The notes under the pieces: generated by a model
Told to the model about the DNA's origin: nothing
The model's input: only the letters and a program-made list of their open reading frames with translations
Databases searched by the model: none
Shown here: in pieces, positions 30,843 to 39,580 of the stretch
How positions within the stretch are numbered: position 1 is the first letter of the stretch
Layout: each line of letters starts with the position of its first letter
Translations under genes and position numbers: made by a program
Assembly: GCA_016938685.1 (NCBI GenBank)
Contig: JAFGUD010000235.1
Coordinates: forward strand, 1-64,000
Direction of reading: 5' to 3'
Length of the DNA stretch: 64,000 nt
Origin: Bacteroidales bacterium
GTDB lineage: Bacteria; Bacteroidota; Bacteroidia; Bacteroidales; JAFGUD01

Positions 30843-31973
30843 TTATTTAAAAATATTCAATTCGTTGTAAATAGAATCTCTTTCGACAGGAATAAGGTTT
30901 GCTGCTTTGATCAAATTTACCATTTCTACGCTTGACATTCTTGGACTTCTTTCGGCAACACCTGCCATTGTATATATTTTTGTAGAATCGTCAATTGTTC
31001 CATCTAAGTCATCAACACCATAAGCCAAAGCCATTTGAGCATGAGAACGGCCAAGCATTACCCAATATGCTTTAATATGAGGAATATTATCCAAAAACAA
31101 TCTTGAAACAGCATAATTCCGCATGTCTTCAATAGTGCTAACCTCAGGAACGTGTGAAAGTTTATTATTAAAATTCCTGAATTTAAGGGGAATAAAAGCA
31201 TTAAAACCTTTGGTTTCATCTTGTAAATCTCGCAACATATTCAAATGTTCTATTCGATGCTCATAGTTTTCAAGATGTCCGTATAACATTGTTGCATTTG
31301 AAGGGATACCTATCTTATGAGCAGTTCTGTGAATATTAAGCCATAATTTAGCAGATGATTTTTCATCACAAACCAGATTTCTAATTTCTTCGTTAAATAT
31401 TTCTGCACCACCACCCGGCAAAGAGTTCAAACCACATTCTTTAAGTTTCAAAAGTCCTTCCTGAGTAGACATTCTGGCTTTTTTGCACATATAATCTATT
31501 TCAACTGCAGTGAAAGCCTTAATATGAATATTCGGCAAAATCTGTTTGATTTTTTTGATTAACGTACAGTAATTAAGCACGTTATAATGCGGATGAACGC
31601 CTCCGGTAATATGGACTTCGGTAACATCGGTATTTTTGTATTTTGAACAAAGTTCTAACATTTGTTCAATACTATAATCCCATGCATCTGAGTCGCCAAA
31701 ACGCCTTTTATAGGAACAAAACTTACAGTTGTAAATACAAATATTAGTTGGCTCTAAGTGAAAATTTTTATTAAAAAAAACCTTTTTGCCGTTAATTTTC
31801 TGTTTCACAAAATTTGCAAGCAGCCCCAAAAAATGCAAAGAAGAATTTTGATATAAAAAAAGGCCTTCTTCAATAGTTAATCTTTCTCCTTGAAGTATTT
31901 TTTCAGAAATTATTTTTTCCGTACTGCTTAAATCGACAGTCTTTAATATTTTTTTAATTCGTTTTTGTAACAT
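30843..31973 (-). CDS. mqnE: Aminofutalosine synthase (radical SAM)
   Basis: LEPTNICIYNCKFCSYKRR (CxxxCxxC), HITGGVHPHYNV, LPGGGAEIF, ATMLYGHLE. Confidence 0.9.
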   Translation of the reverse strand: MLQKRIKKILKTVDLSSTEKIISEKILQGERLTIEEGLFLYQNSSLHFLGLLANFVKQKINGKKVFFNKNFHLEPTNICIYNCKFCSYKRRFGDSDAWDYSIEQMLELCSKYKNTDVTEVHITGGVHPHYNVLNYCTLIKKIKQILPNIHIKAFTAVEIDYMCKKARMSTQEGLLKLKECGLNSLPGGGAEIFNEEIRNLVCDEKSSAKLWLNIHRTAHKIGIPSNATMLYGHLENYEHRIEHLNMLRDLQDETKGFNAFIPLKFRNFNNKLSHVPEVSTIEDMRNYAVSRLFLDNIPHIKAYWVMLGRSHAQMALAYGVDDLDGTIDDSTKIYTMAGVAERSPRMSSVEMVNLIKAANLIPVERDSIYNELNIFK

Positions 31974-32049
31974 AAATGCTTATTTAGCAAAATTAGACTA
32001 CAAAGAAAGTAATATTTTCTAAAACAGACAATCACAAAAAAAAGAGCAC

Positions 32050-34116
32050 TTAGTGCTCTCCTCCTCCATGCTTTAAATTTCCCAAGAACGTAAAACCATC
32101 ATCAGAATCAAGAAATTTATATTTAACATTATCATCTTTTGCCCACGCTTTTTTTATTTCTATTTCAGCTTCAAGTCTCTTTAAATCAGCTACCATTTGA
32201 TGTTTGTGATGTTCAAATTCTTCTTTAGTTTTTTCAAATTCTTTGAATGTTTCTTTAACAAAATCTATTCTCGGAATAATTACTTTCAATGGTTTATACT
32301 TGCTTACAGTAATAAATTTAATTCGATTATTGTCTGATTTAACAATATGATGTTTTTCTGAGTGAACATTACGTTTTTCTGAGTGTTCAACTTTATGTAA
32401 ATCTGTTTTTTCTTCGTGAGTATTATGATTTTCAGAATGTTCTCCGTGTCCCAACAACTGAACTCTTTTCATTTGGGCTTCTTCAACGTATTCAATATCA
32501 ACATTTCTGGTTTCTTCCATCAATCGATACAAAACATTTTTAGATATATTTTCAATGTTGACAATAATTTCATCATGATTATATTTCCGTTGTATTTCAT
32601 CAATTATAATTGCACTTGCACGCTGAAAAAGAATAGTTTCATCGCTACCTTTGAAATAATTATTCGGCAACAAAACCGCTTCAATCATCATATCAACAAG
32701 AATTTCAATATTGTCTTTTGTTGTAACTCTTAATTTTTTTGTTTCAAGAAGCTCGTGTCCTTCTTCGTCTTTATTTTTCACAAAATCCTTCAATAAAACA
32801 GGATTAAGAGCATTAAAAATTGCTTCTTTGAAAGAAATAACTTTAGTTTGATTTATAAGCTTTGCGGTATTGTATGAAATAAAAACATCATGCTCTTTTG
32901 CATATTTAATATAATTTACTACTTCATAAACATCAACTCCTGCTAAATAATCGTTAAAAACTTCATTAGCAATTTCTTCTTTACTTAATGGTTCTAATCC
33001 CAAATCTATTTGTTCTGCTTCAACTTGCAAATACGCTAATTCAATAGCCTTAATACAAGTATATGAATTGAAATTTAAGTCCTCATTTTTAACTAATAAT
33101 ATTTCCAAAATTCTATTAAAAAGAACTTTTTCGTCAATTATTTTTCTTTTTCTGTTGTACAAAAATGCTTCATGTAATTTATCCAATTCTCCATCAAAAA
33201 CCCGAAAATTCCTCAAACTAGCATAATTTACAGAGTCAAATCCTGAATCATGAAATTTGATTAAATACCTCATAACTGACCAAACATCTCGACCCAATTT
33301 CATATCATCGTAAAGAGTTTCAAAATCCAAATATATTTCGGCAATTTTAGATTTAATCATCAAACTAATAAACTCTCCTATTTTAGGTTGAGGAACATTA
33401 AAAATTTTGAATTTTTCATAAGGAATTGGCAAATCGTTGGAAATAATTTTATTATAATTAACAACGTAAATATGAGGATCTCGTTCATACTTTATAGCTT
33501 GAATAAAATCCATAATTTTTACCGGAATTTCATGTTCGTGAGCAAAAATCCAAGCTTCTCTTAAACTGTTTAAATTTTCGGAATGAGGTCTGTTTGAGTC
33601 GTAATATTTAACAATGTCTTTCTGACTCAAAGGACAACCTGCATTTTTAGTATAAATTAATGTGTCAACAATAAGCTCTAAATCTCCCTCATTAATATCA
33701 ACATAACCAATGAGTTTTTTAAAATCTCCCTGATTATTTTCATCTAAATTAAAATTTTTATAAAATTTAGCTAATTTGTAATAAAAATCAGGCGATTTAT
33801 TTTTCAAAAGTAATTTAAGAATTTGATTAAAATTAAAGTATTGTTCTAATTTAAATTCCTTAGCTTTACTTGATAATTTAAGATATTCAAATGCTTCTTG
33901 ATACGACTTAACATTTGTAACAAAAACTCTTATATCTCTTTTACTAACAGTTAATTCGCTTATAACGTTATCAATTTTATATAAAAATTTTCTTCGATCT
34001 GCTTTTACTTCATCACGAGGAACATCATTAGCAAGTAACTCATAGTCGAGCTGACTAACCAAACGATAAGTATTTAAACATATACGATTTAATATGAGTT
34101 GCATTTCTTTATTCAT
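32050..34116 (-). CDS. Soluble FloA/YqfA (flotillin-like)-related protein with extended N-terminal repeats
   Basis: NDYLAGVDVYEVVNYIKYAKEHDVFISYNTAKLI...KEAIFNALNPVLLKDF...KKLRVTTKDNIEILVDMMIEA...DETILFQRASAIIIDEI...ISKNVLYRL is colinear with FloA (YLAGGNVDRVVNALIAA...LEAVQMSVNPKVI...ARITVRANIERLVGGAGEETI..); no TM. Confidence 0.6.
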   Translation of the reverse strand: MNKEMQLILNRICLNTYRLVSQLDYELLANDVPRDEVKADRRKFLYKIDNVISELTVSKRDIRVFVTNVKSYQEAFEYLKLSSKAKEFKLEQYFNFNQILKLLLKNKSPDFYYKLAKFYKNFNLDENNQGDFKKLIGYVDINEGDLELIVDTLIYTKNAGCPLSQKDIVKYYDSNRPHSENLNSLREAWIFAHEHEIPVKIMDFIQAIKYERDPHIYVVNYNKIISNDLPIPYEKFKIFNVPQPKIGEFISLMIKSKIAEIYLDFETLYDDMKLGRDVWSVMRYLIKFHDSGFDSVNYASLRNFRVFDGELDKLHEAFLYNRKRKIIDEKVLFNRILEILLVKNEDLNFNSYTCIKAIELAYLQVEAEQIDLGLEPLSKEEIANEVFNDYLAGVDVYEVVNYIKYAKEHDVFISYNTAKLINQTKVISFKEAIFNALNPVLLKDFVKNKDEEGHELLETKKLRVTTKDNIEILVDMMIEAVLLPNNYFKGSDETILFQRASAIIIDEIQRKYNHDEIIVNIENISKNVLYRLMEETRNVDIEYVEEAQMKRVQLLGHGEHSENHNTHEEKTDLHKVEHSEKRNVHSEKHHIVKSDNNRIKFITVSKYKPLKVIIPRIDFVKETFKEFEKTKEEFEHHKHQMVADLKRLEAEIEIKKAWAKDDNVKYKFLDSDDGFTFLGNLKHGGGEH

Positions 34117-34196
34117 AATCTGACACTTTCGATTGATTTACAACAAAAATACTGCTTTTTAAAAACAAAACCAATATTTTTTGATCTTTACAAAAT

Positions 34197-34216
34197 AATA
34201 CCTAACAATTGGTATT
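34197..34216. promoter_or_regulatory. Candidate operator palindrome AATACC-N8-GGTATT
   Basis: Perfect 6-bp inverted repeat with 8-nt spacer just upstream of the -7 element TATTTTTG (34238-34245). Confidence 0.4.
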
Positions 34217-34263
34217 GTATATAAACTTTCAAAACTATATTTTTGCATACATTTTTCAAACTA

Positions 34264-34629
34264 ATGAAATTTTTCAGAAAAGCGAGCAAACTATTTGTTT
34301 TGTTGACTATTCCGGCTTTATTGGCATTATTTTTCAACAACTCAACAAACAAACACTATCATATATCAAATGATGGATGTCTGATAGAAGTTGCGCACCC
34401 TTTTGGTGAAAAATGTAAGGATTCAGAACATCCGGCAGAATCAAAATCAAAAAGTGAGGACATATTATTTTCTCTTATTTTTTCTGCCTTTTCAGATGAA
34501 ATTTCTCAAATAGTATTCGATTTACATTCAATATTTTTTGAATTTAACGTAATTGAGCAAGTCATTTACAATTCTTTTTACAAATCAATTTCTGACCATT
34601 ATAGAGGAAGAGCTCCTCCAGTGTTTTAA
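34264..34629 (+). CDS. Small hypothetical protein preceding a TonB receptor (start revised from TTG 34243)
   Basis: N-terminal hydrophobic segment; the TAnnTTTG element overlaps the upstream TTG start. Confidence 0.55.
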   Translation: MKFFRKASKLFVLLTIPALLALFFNNSTNKHYHISNDGCLIEVAHPFGEKCKDSEHPAESKSKSEDILFSLIFSAFSDEISQIVFDLHSIFFEFNVIEQVIYNSFYKSISDHYRGRAPPVF

Positions 34630-34739
34630 TCATCATTTTCAAATAATTATTATAATATTTCAAATATCGAAAAACTGAAATATTATTTGGACTCTTTCCT
34701 CATTAATAAACTTTATTTTTATATACTTAATTTAAAAAA

Positions 34740-36950
34740 ATGAACAAACAAAGATATATTTTATTAGTTTTAGCTATAATGTTCAGCGGATTTTTTTCAT
34801 TCTCGCAAACATTATCAGGCACAGTAATTGACGAATTTTCAAAACAACCTATTCCGGGTGTAGTAGTTGAATTACCTGAACTTCAAAAAGGAATTGTTAC
34901 CGACGAAAATGGGGTTTTTGTATTTGATGTAATTCCAAAAGGAGATTTTAAACTTCAAATTTCATCTTTCGGCTACAAATCAGTAATTCTTAGTTGTAAC
35001 ACAGACAAAAGCAAAAAAATAGAAATTGCAATCTCGCCCACACTAATTGAAACAGAGAAAATAGTAATAAGCGGAGGAAATTTTTCTTCGGCACATTCAA
35101 ATGCTGTAAAAGTTGACATGGTTAAAATTTCGGATTTAAAAACAACCGGAAATTTATCTGGATTTTTAGATAATATTTCAGGAGTAGATATTATCAGTCA
35201 GGGATTAGGAGTTACAAAACCGGTAATAAGAGGACTTTCAGGCACAAATATACTAATGTTAAACAATGGTTTCAGGCTTGAAAATTATCAATTTTCGGAA
35301 CACCACCCATTTTTAGTAGATGAAATAGGAACAGACAGAGTAGAAGTTATCAAAGGTCCTGCTTCTTTATTATACGGAAGTGACGCTGTTGGCGGAGTTA
35401 TCAATATGATTGCCGAAAAACCTGCACCTATCGGCAAGTTTAATGCTGATTACAACGCCTCTTATTTTTCAAACACAAATGGAATTTTGCAAAATATTGG
35501 AATAAAATCATCTACCGAAAAATTTATGTGGGGATTTAGGGCAGGTCTTATTAGTCATCAGGACTTCTACGATGCCAATAAAAACCAAGTAAAAAACTCG
35601 CGTTTTAACAGATATTTAGCCAAAGCTTTTTTTATTTTTAATGCAAAAAATGCAGTGTTTAAATTAAACTACGAATTTTCAAAAAGTTTACTTGGAATGC
35701 CAAATGAAGAAGCAATAACACTGGTTAACAACAACTTATACAAAAACGAAATATGGTATCAAAACCTAAACAACAACCTTATTACTTCTCAAAACACATA
35801 TTTTTTAAATAAAATTAGGCTCAAAGCAAATTTTTCATACCAAAATAATAAAAGAGGTTTGGTGGTAAAAGAAGATGTTTATGGTGTTAAAATGTTTCTA
35901 CAAAATGTAACTTATGAAACAAAAATGGAATATTCCAAAGAATCTTTTTCAATTATAAGTGGATTTCAGGGCAACTACGCTGTCAACAAAAATTTAGAAG
36001 GTGCAGTCAATAAAATAATGCCTGATTACAGCTCCAATACTAATGCTTTATTTACTCTTCTAAAATATAATTTTGCTGATAAATTTAATTTACAATCGGG
36101 GATTAGATACGAAATTTCAAACATTAAAATTAAAGCACAAGATTACCACGAAATATTTAATGAAACCAAAAAATTTGACTATGAAAATTTCAGTGGCTCA
36201 ATTGGAGCAACCTACAATCCTATTCATGAATTAAATTTCAGAATAAACTTTGCAAGTGCTTACCGTATGCCCAATATTGCAGAGTTGACACAGTTTGGCG
36301 TTCACGAATTAAGATTTGAACAAGGAAACCTTGATTTAAAATCGCAACGGAGTTTTGAAGGAGATTTTTCAGCACATTTTCACAGCAAAAAAATTCTGTT
36401 TGACTTTGCTTTGTTTTACAATAAAATAGACAATTACATTTACCTTTCGCCAACAAATGATACAACGGCAGATGGCTATGAAATTTTCAAACATATTCAA
36501 AACAATGCAGATTTATATGGTTTTGAAACAGGAGTTGAAGTTTACCCAATAAAAACACTCGATATAAAAGGAACTTACAGTTATATTATTGGAAAACAAA
36601 ACAAAGAATATCTACCATTTATTCCGCACAATAAGTTAAAGATAAATGCAAACTTAATACTCGGAGATTTACTTTTTGCAAAAAATATTAATTTTGGAAT
36701 ATCTTCAATTTACGCTTTTGAGCAAAACAAAGTATCAGAAGAAGAAGAAATTAGCCCTGAATATTTTTTACTCAATGCAAATTTGAATTTTAATGTTTTT
36801 ATTAATAAACAGCAAATTTCAATTCAATTTGCCGGAACAAACTTATTAAACACCTTATATGTTGACCATTTATCTGAATTAAAAGAAAACGGATATTACG
36901 ACATGGGGAGAAATTTTGTAATAAGTTTAAAAATTCCAATCGAAAATTAA
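34740..36950 (+). CDS. TonB-dependent outer-membrane receptor
   Basis: Carboxypeptidase-like N-domain (LSGTVIDEFSKQPIPGVVVEL), plug (VIRGLSGTNILMLNNGFRLENYQFSEHHPFLVDEIGTDRVEVIKGPASLLYGSDAVGGVINMI), beta-barrel C-terminus. Confidence 0.93.
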   Translation: MNKQRYILLVLAIMFSGFFSFSQTLSGTVIDEFSKQPIPGVVVELPELQKGIVTDENGVFVFDVIPKGDFKLQISSFGYKSVILSCNTDKSKKIEIAISPTLIETEKIVISGGNFSSAHSNAVKVDMVKISDLKTTGNLSGFLDNISGVDIISQGLGVTKPVIRGLSGTNILMLNNGFRLENYQFSEHHPFLVDEIGTDRVEVIKGPASLLYGSDAVGGVINMIAEKPAPIGKFNADYNASYFSNTNGILQNIGIKSSTEKFMWGFRAGLISHQDFYDANKNQVKNSRFNRYLAKAFFIFNAKNAVFKLNYEFSKSLLGMPNEEAITLVNNNLYKNEIWYQNLNNNLITSQNTYFLNKIRLKANFSYQNNKRGLVVKEDVYGVKMFLQNVTYETKMEYSKESFSIISGFQGNYAVNKNLEGAVNKIMPDYSSNTNALFTLLKYNFADKFNLQSGIRYEISNIKIKAQDYHEIFNETKKFDYENFSGSIGATYNPIHELNFRINFASAYRMPNIAELTQFGVHELRFEQGNLDLKSQRSFEGDFSAHFHSKKILFDFALFYNKIDNYIYLSPTNDTTADGYEIFKHIQNNADLYGFETGVEVYPIKTLDIKGTYSYIIGKQNKEYLPFIPHNKLKINANLILGDLLFAKNINFGISSIYAFEQNKVSEEEEISPEYFLLNANLNFNVFINKQQISIQFAGTNLLNTLYVDHLSELKENGYYDMGRNFVISLKIPIEN

Positions 36951-37019
36951 ATTTATTTAAAATGATTCTAAATAACAAAACATTTTGTAAATTTGCAAAA
37001 AAATAAAAATCTTAAAATC

Positions 37020-37829
37020 ATGAATAAAGCAAACGATATTTTCGACAAATTGTGGACAATATATACAGAACAAAACCCACAAGCAAAACACATACACGAA
37101 CTATTTGTAGAAAGAGGAGAAAATGTTATAAACGATCACATAGCATTTAGAACTTTTGACGACAGTAGAATTGACATTGAAGTATTGGCAAAACCATTTA
37201 TAGAATCAGGTTACGAACACAAAGGAGATTATCATTTTCCGGAAAAGAAACTTTATGCAAAACACTACGAACATAAAACAGATAAAAATGCTCCAAGAGT
37301 ATTTATAAGTCAGCTGATAACTAAAGAATTTTCAGCTTTTCTTCAAGAAACAATTTCTGATACAATATCTAAAACTTCTGAACAAGATTTAATATCAGAC
37401 AAGTTGATATATTCAGGCAAAATATGGGGCGAAGTTTCTTATGAAATATACAACAAACTTAGAGAAGAATCAGAATACGCAGCATGGCTTTATGTTAACG
37501 GCTTTAGAGCAAATCATTTTACAGTAAGCGTAAATAATCTAAAAACATTTGACGGGATAAGAGAAGTGAATCAGTTTTTAAAAGACAACGGATTACTTAT
37601 GAATGATTCCGGCGGAGAAGTAAAGGGAACAAAAGAACAATTATTAGAACAATCGAGCATAAAAGCAGGAATGGAATTAACTAATTTTAAAGAAGGACAA
37701 TTTGAAGTACCTGCTTGTTATTACGAATTTGCTATGAGATATCCAGACAAAAAAGGAAATTTATATAGCGGATTTATTGCAAATTCAGCAGATAAAATTT
37801 TCGAAAGCACTGATTTTTATAAAAAGTAG
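37020..37829 (+). CDS. DUF1338 family protein (HglS-type 2-oxoadipate dioxygenase/decarboxylase superfamily)
   Basis: INDHIAFRTFDDSRIDIEVLAKPFIESGYEHKGDYHFPEKKLYAKHYEH; FRANHFTVSVN; PACYYEFAMRYP. Confidence 0.82.
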   Translation: MNKANDIFDKLWTIYTEQNPQAKHIHELFVERGENVINDHIAFRTFDDSRIDIEVLAKPFIESGYEHKGDYHFPEKKLYAKHYEHKTDKNAPRVFISQLITKEFSAFLQETISDTISKTSEQDLISDKLIYSGKIWGEVSYEIYNKLREESEYAAWLYVNGFRANHFTVSVNNLKTFDGIREVNQFLKDNGLLMNDSGGEVKGTKEQLLEQSSIKAGMELTNFKEGQFEVPACYYEFAMRYPDKKGNLYSGFIANSADKIFESTDFYKK

Positions 37830-37844
37830 ACAAAAAAAACCCAC

Positions 37845-37885
37845 AAAAATAGGCTAACAATCAGAATGTTAGTCTATTTTTATTT
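37845..37885. terminator. Bidirectional Rho-independent terminator
   Basis: AAAAATAGGCTAACA...TGTTAGTCTATTTTT. Confidence 0.8.
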
Positions 37886-38060
37886 TATCTGAATCTTCCA
37901 ACACAAATATTACAATATAGCTCATTTTATCATAGTGTTCCTCCTCTACAATTGTGAACTTTTCATTGTTTGAAAGAATTTTAGCAGTTTCAATTAAATC
38001 AAACCTTCTTTTTAATAAGCTTTCATTAGAGAAAGGCAATTTTATTTTTATTCGCCTCAT
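37869..38060 (-). CDS. Small hypothetical protein
   Basis: MRRIKIKLPFSNESLLKRRFDLIETAKILSNNEKFTIVEEEHYDKMSYIVIFVLEDSDKIKID; composition looks coding; bounded by a terminator. Confidence 0.45.
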   Translation of the reverse strand: MRRIKIKLPFSNESLLKRRFDLIETAKILSNNEKFTIVEEEHYDKMSYIVIFVLEDSDKIKID

Positions 38061-38186
38061 GATAAGCAATTTAATATTTACAAATTGTAAAGCTCAAATT
38101 ACGTGCCAAAAACAATTTTCACATATATATACCTGTATTTCAAATACTTATAATTTAGCAAGTTTTCAAAAAAAACAATAAACACA

Positions 38187-38202
38187 TGTGACTTATATCA
38201 CA
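38187..38202. promoter_or_regulatory. CRP/HcpR-type palindrome TGTGA-N6-TCACA
   Basis: TGTGACTTATATCACA exact match to TGTGAnnnnnnTCACA. Confidence 0.6.
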
Positions 38203-38286
38203 CATTATTTTAAAATAAGTTAAATCAACATAAACAATATTTATAAATAATATTTTTTGCAAAAAACAATGAAATCAATAAATTAA

Positions 38287-38300
38287 TTGATAATAATCAA
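38287..38300. promoter_or_regulatory. FNR-type palindrome TTGAT-N4-ATCAA
   Basis: TTGATAATAATCAA exact match to TTGATnnnnATCAA. Confidence 0.6.
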
Positions 38301-38382
38301 CAAAACAAATACTATTAGCCACGAAAATTTACACTTAAAAATAATTATGATTTTTATCAGGATTCGAGCTTATAGATGCACA

Positions 38383-38390
38383 TATCTTTG
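38383..38390 (+). promoter_or_regulatory. -7 element TATCTTTG
   Basis: TAnnTTTG match 37 nt before the rhodanese start. Confidence 0.5.
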
Positions 38391-38426
38391 TAGTAAAATA
38401 TTTTTCTAACTTAAAAATTTTGTATT

Positions 38427-39482
38427 ATGAAAAAGTATTCAGTAATGTTTTTAACAGTTGTTTTATCAGCTTTTATGTTCTTTGGTTGCGGAAATGGCAA
38501 CGAAGGGAAAGATAATAATGCTGATTCAGTTGCAAAAGTCAATGAATTTGAGGTATTAATAAAATATCTTGAGGAAAACGGCAACTTTATTAATAGTGAT
38601 GCAGTACCTGCAATGATTGGTGCTGATGTAGTTTATGAAAATGTGGACAACGCTAAGTTCAAAGTATTAGACTTACGCGGACAAGTAGATTTTCTTACTG
38701 GTCATATTAACCATGCTACAAATGTAAAAACAGAAGATTTGTTAACTTATTTTGAAAATGACATTGTGCCTTCTGATTATGAAAAAATTATTTTAGTATG
38801 TTATTCCGGTCAAACTGCAAGTTATGCAACAAGCATATTAAGAATAGTTGGTTATGACAATGTATATGCAATGAAATACGGGATGAGTTCTTGGAACAAA
38901 AAATTTGCTGAAAACATGTGGTCAGCTAAAGTTACTTCAGACTATGTAGATCAACTAGAAACAGCCGGAAATGCAAAAAATCAAAAAGGAGATCACCCAA
39001 CAATTGAAACAGGGAAAACTGATCCTAAGGAAATTTTAATGGAAAGAGCTCAAATTGCTTTATCTGCACCTTACAAAACAAAATTAGTAAAAGCAGAAGA
39101 TTTATTTGTAAACGGTTCTCAGTACTATATTATGAACTATTGGGCAGCAGAAAAATATGACATGGGTCATATACCCGGAGCAATTCAATATACTCCTAAA
39201 AAATCTTTCATCACAACTGCCGATTTATACACACTACCTATTGACAAACCAGTTGTAACATATTGTTACACAGGACAAACAGCTGCTTTTGTAACTGCTT
39301 ATCTTACTATTTTGGGATATGATGCAAAATCTCTGGGTTTTGGAGCAAACAGTTTCATGCACAGCATACTTAAAGCTAACGAATGGCATGCTTTCGGAGC
39401 CGGTGCAATTCACGATTATGACTTCATTGAAGAAGAAGTTGGTGATGACGTAGCAAACGAAGGCGGACCAAGTTGTGGATAA
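38427..39482 (+). CDS. Lipoprotein with two rhodanese domains
   Basis: Lipobox FFGCG; LVCYSGQTASYATSILRIVGYDNVYAMKYGMSSWN and TYCYTGQTAAFVTAYLTILGYDAKSLGFG active-site loops. Confidence 0.88.
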   Translation: MKKYSVMFLTVVLSAFMFFGCGNGNEGKDNNADSVAKVNEFEVLIKYLEENGNFINSDAVPAMIGADVVYENVDNAKFKVLDLRGQVDFLTGHINHATNVKTEDLLTYFENDIVPSDYEKIILVCYSGQTASYATSILRIVGYDNVYAMKYGMSSWNKKFAENMWSAKVTSDYVDQLETAGNAKNQKGDHPTIETGKTDPKEILMERAQIALSAPYKTKLVKAEDLFVNGSQYYIMNYWAAEKYDMGHIPGAIQYTPKKSFITTADLYTLPIDKPVVTYCYTGQTAAFVTAYLTILGYDAKSLGFGANSFMHSILKANEWHAFGAGAIHDYDFIEEEVGDDVANEGGPSCG

Positions 39483-39493
39483 TTTTAATAAAA

Positions 39494-39528
39494 AAACAGT
39501 CGGAATAACCCCTTCCGACTGTTTTTAA
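39494..39528 (+). terminator. Rho-independent terminator/attenuator
   Basis: AAACAGTCGGAA...TTCCGACTGTTTTT. Confidence 0.85.
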
Positions 39529-39580
39529 AACTAAATGCAATTTATTGCTTTTCAAATAAAAACTCCAAAAAAAAAACACT

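Noticed and set aside
32340-32450. Repeated TTTTCTGAGTG(TT/AA)CA motif considered as a DNA repeat
   Set aside because: Explained as codons of the His-rich linker (HSEKxxxHSEK) of the FloA-like protein
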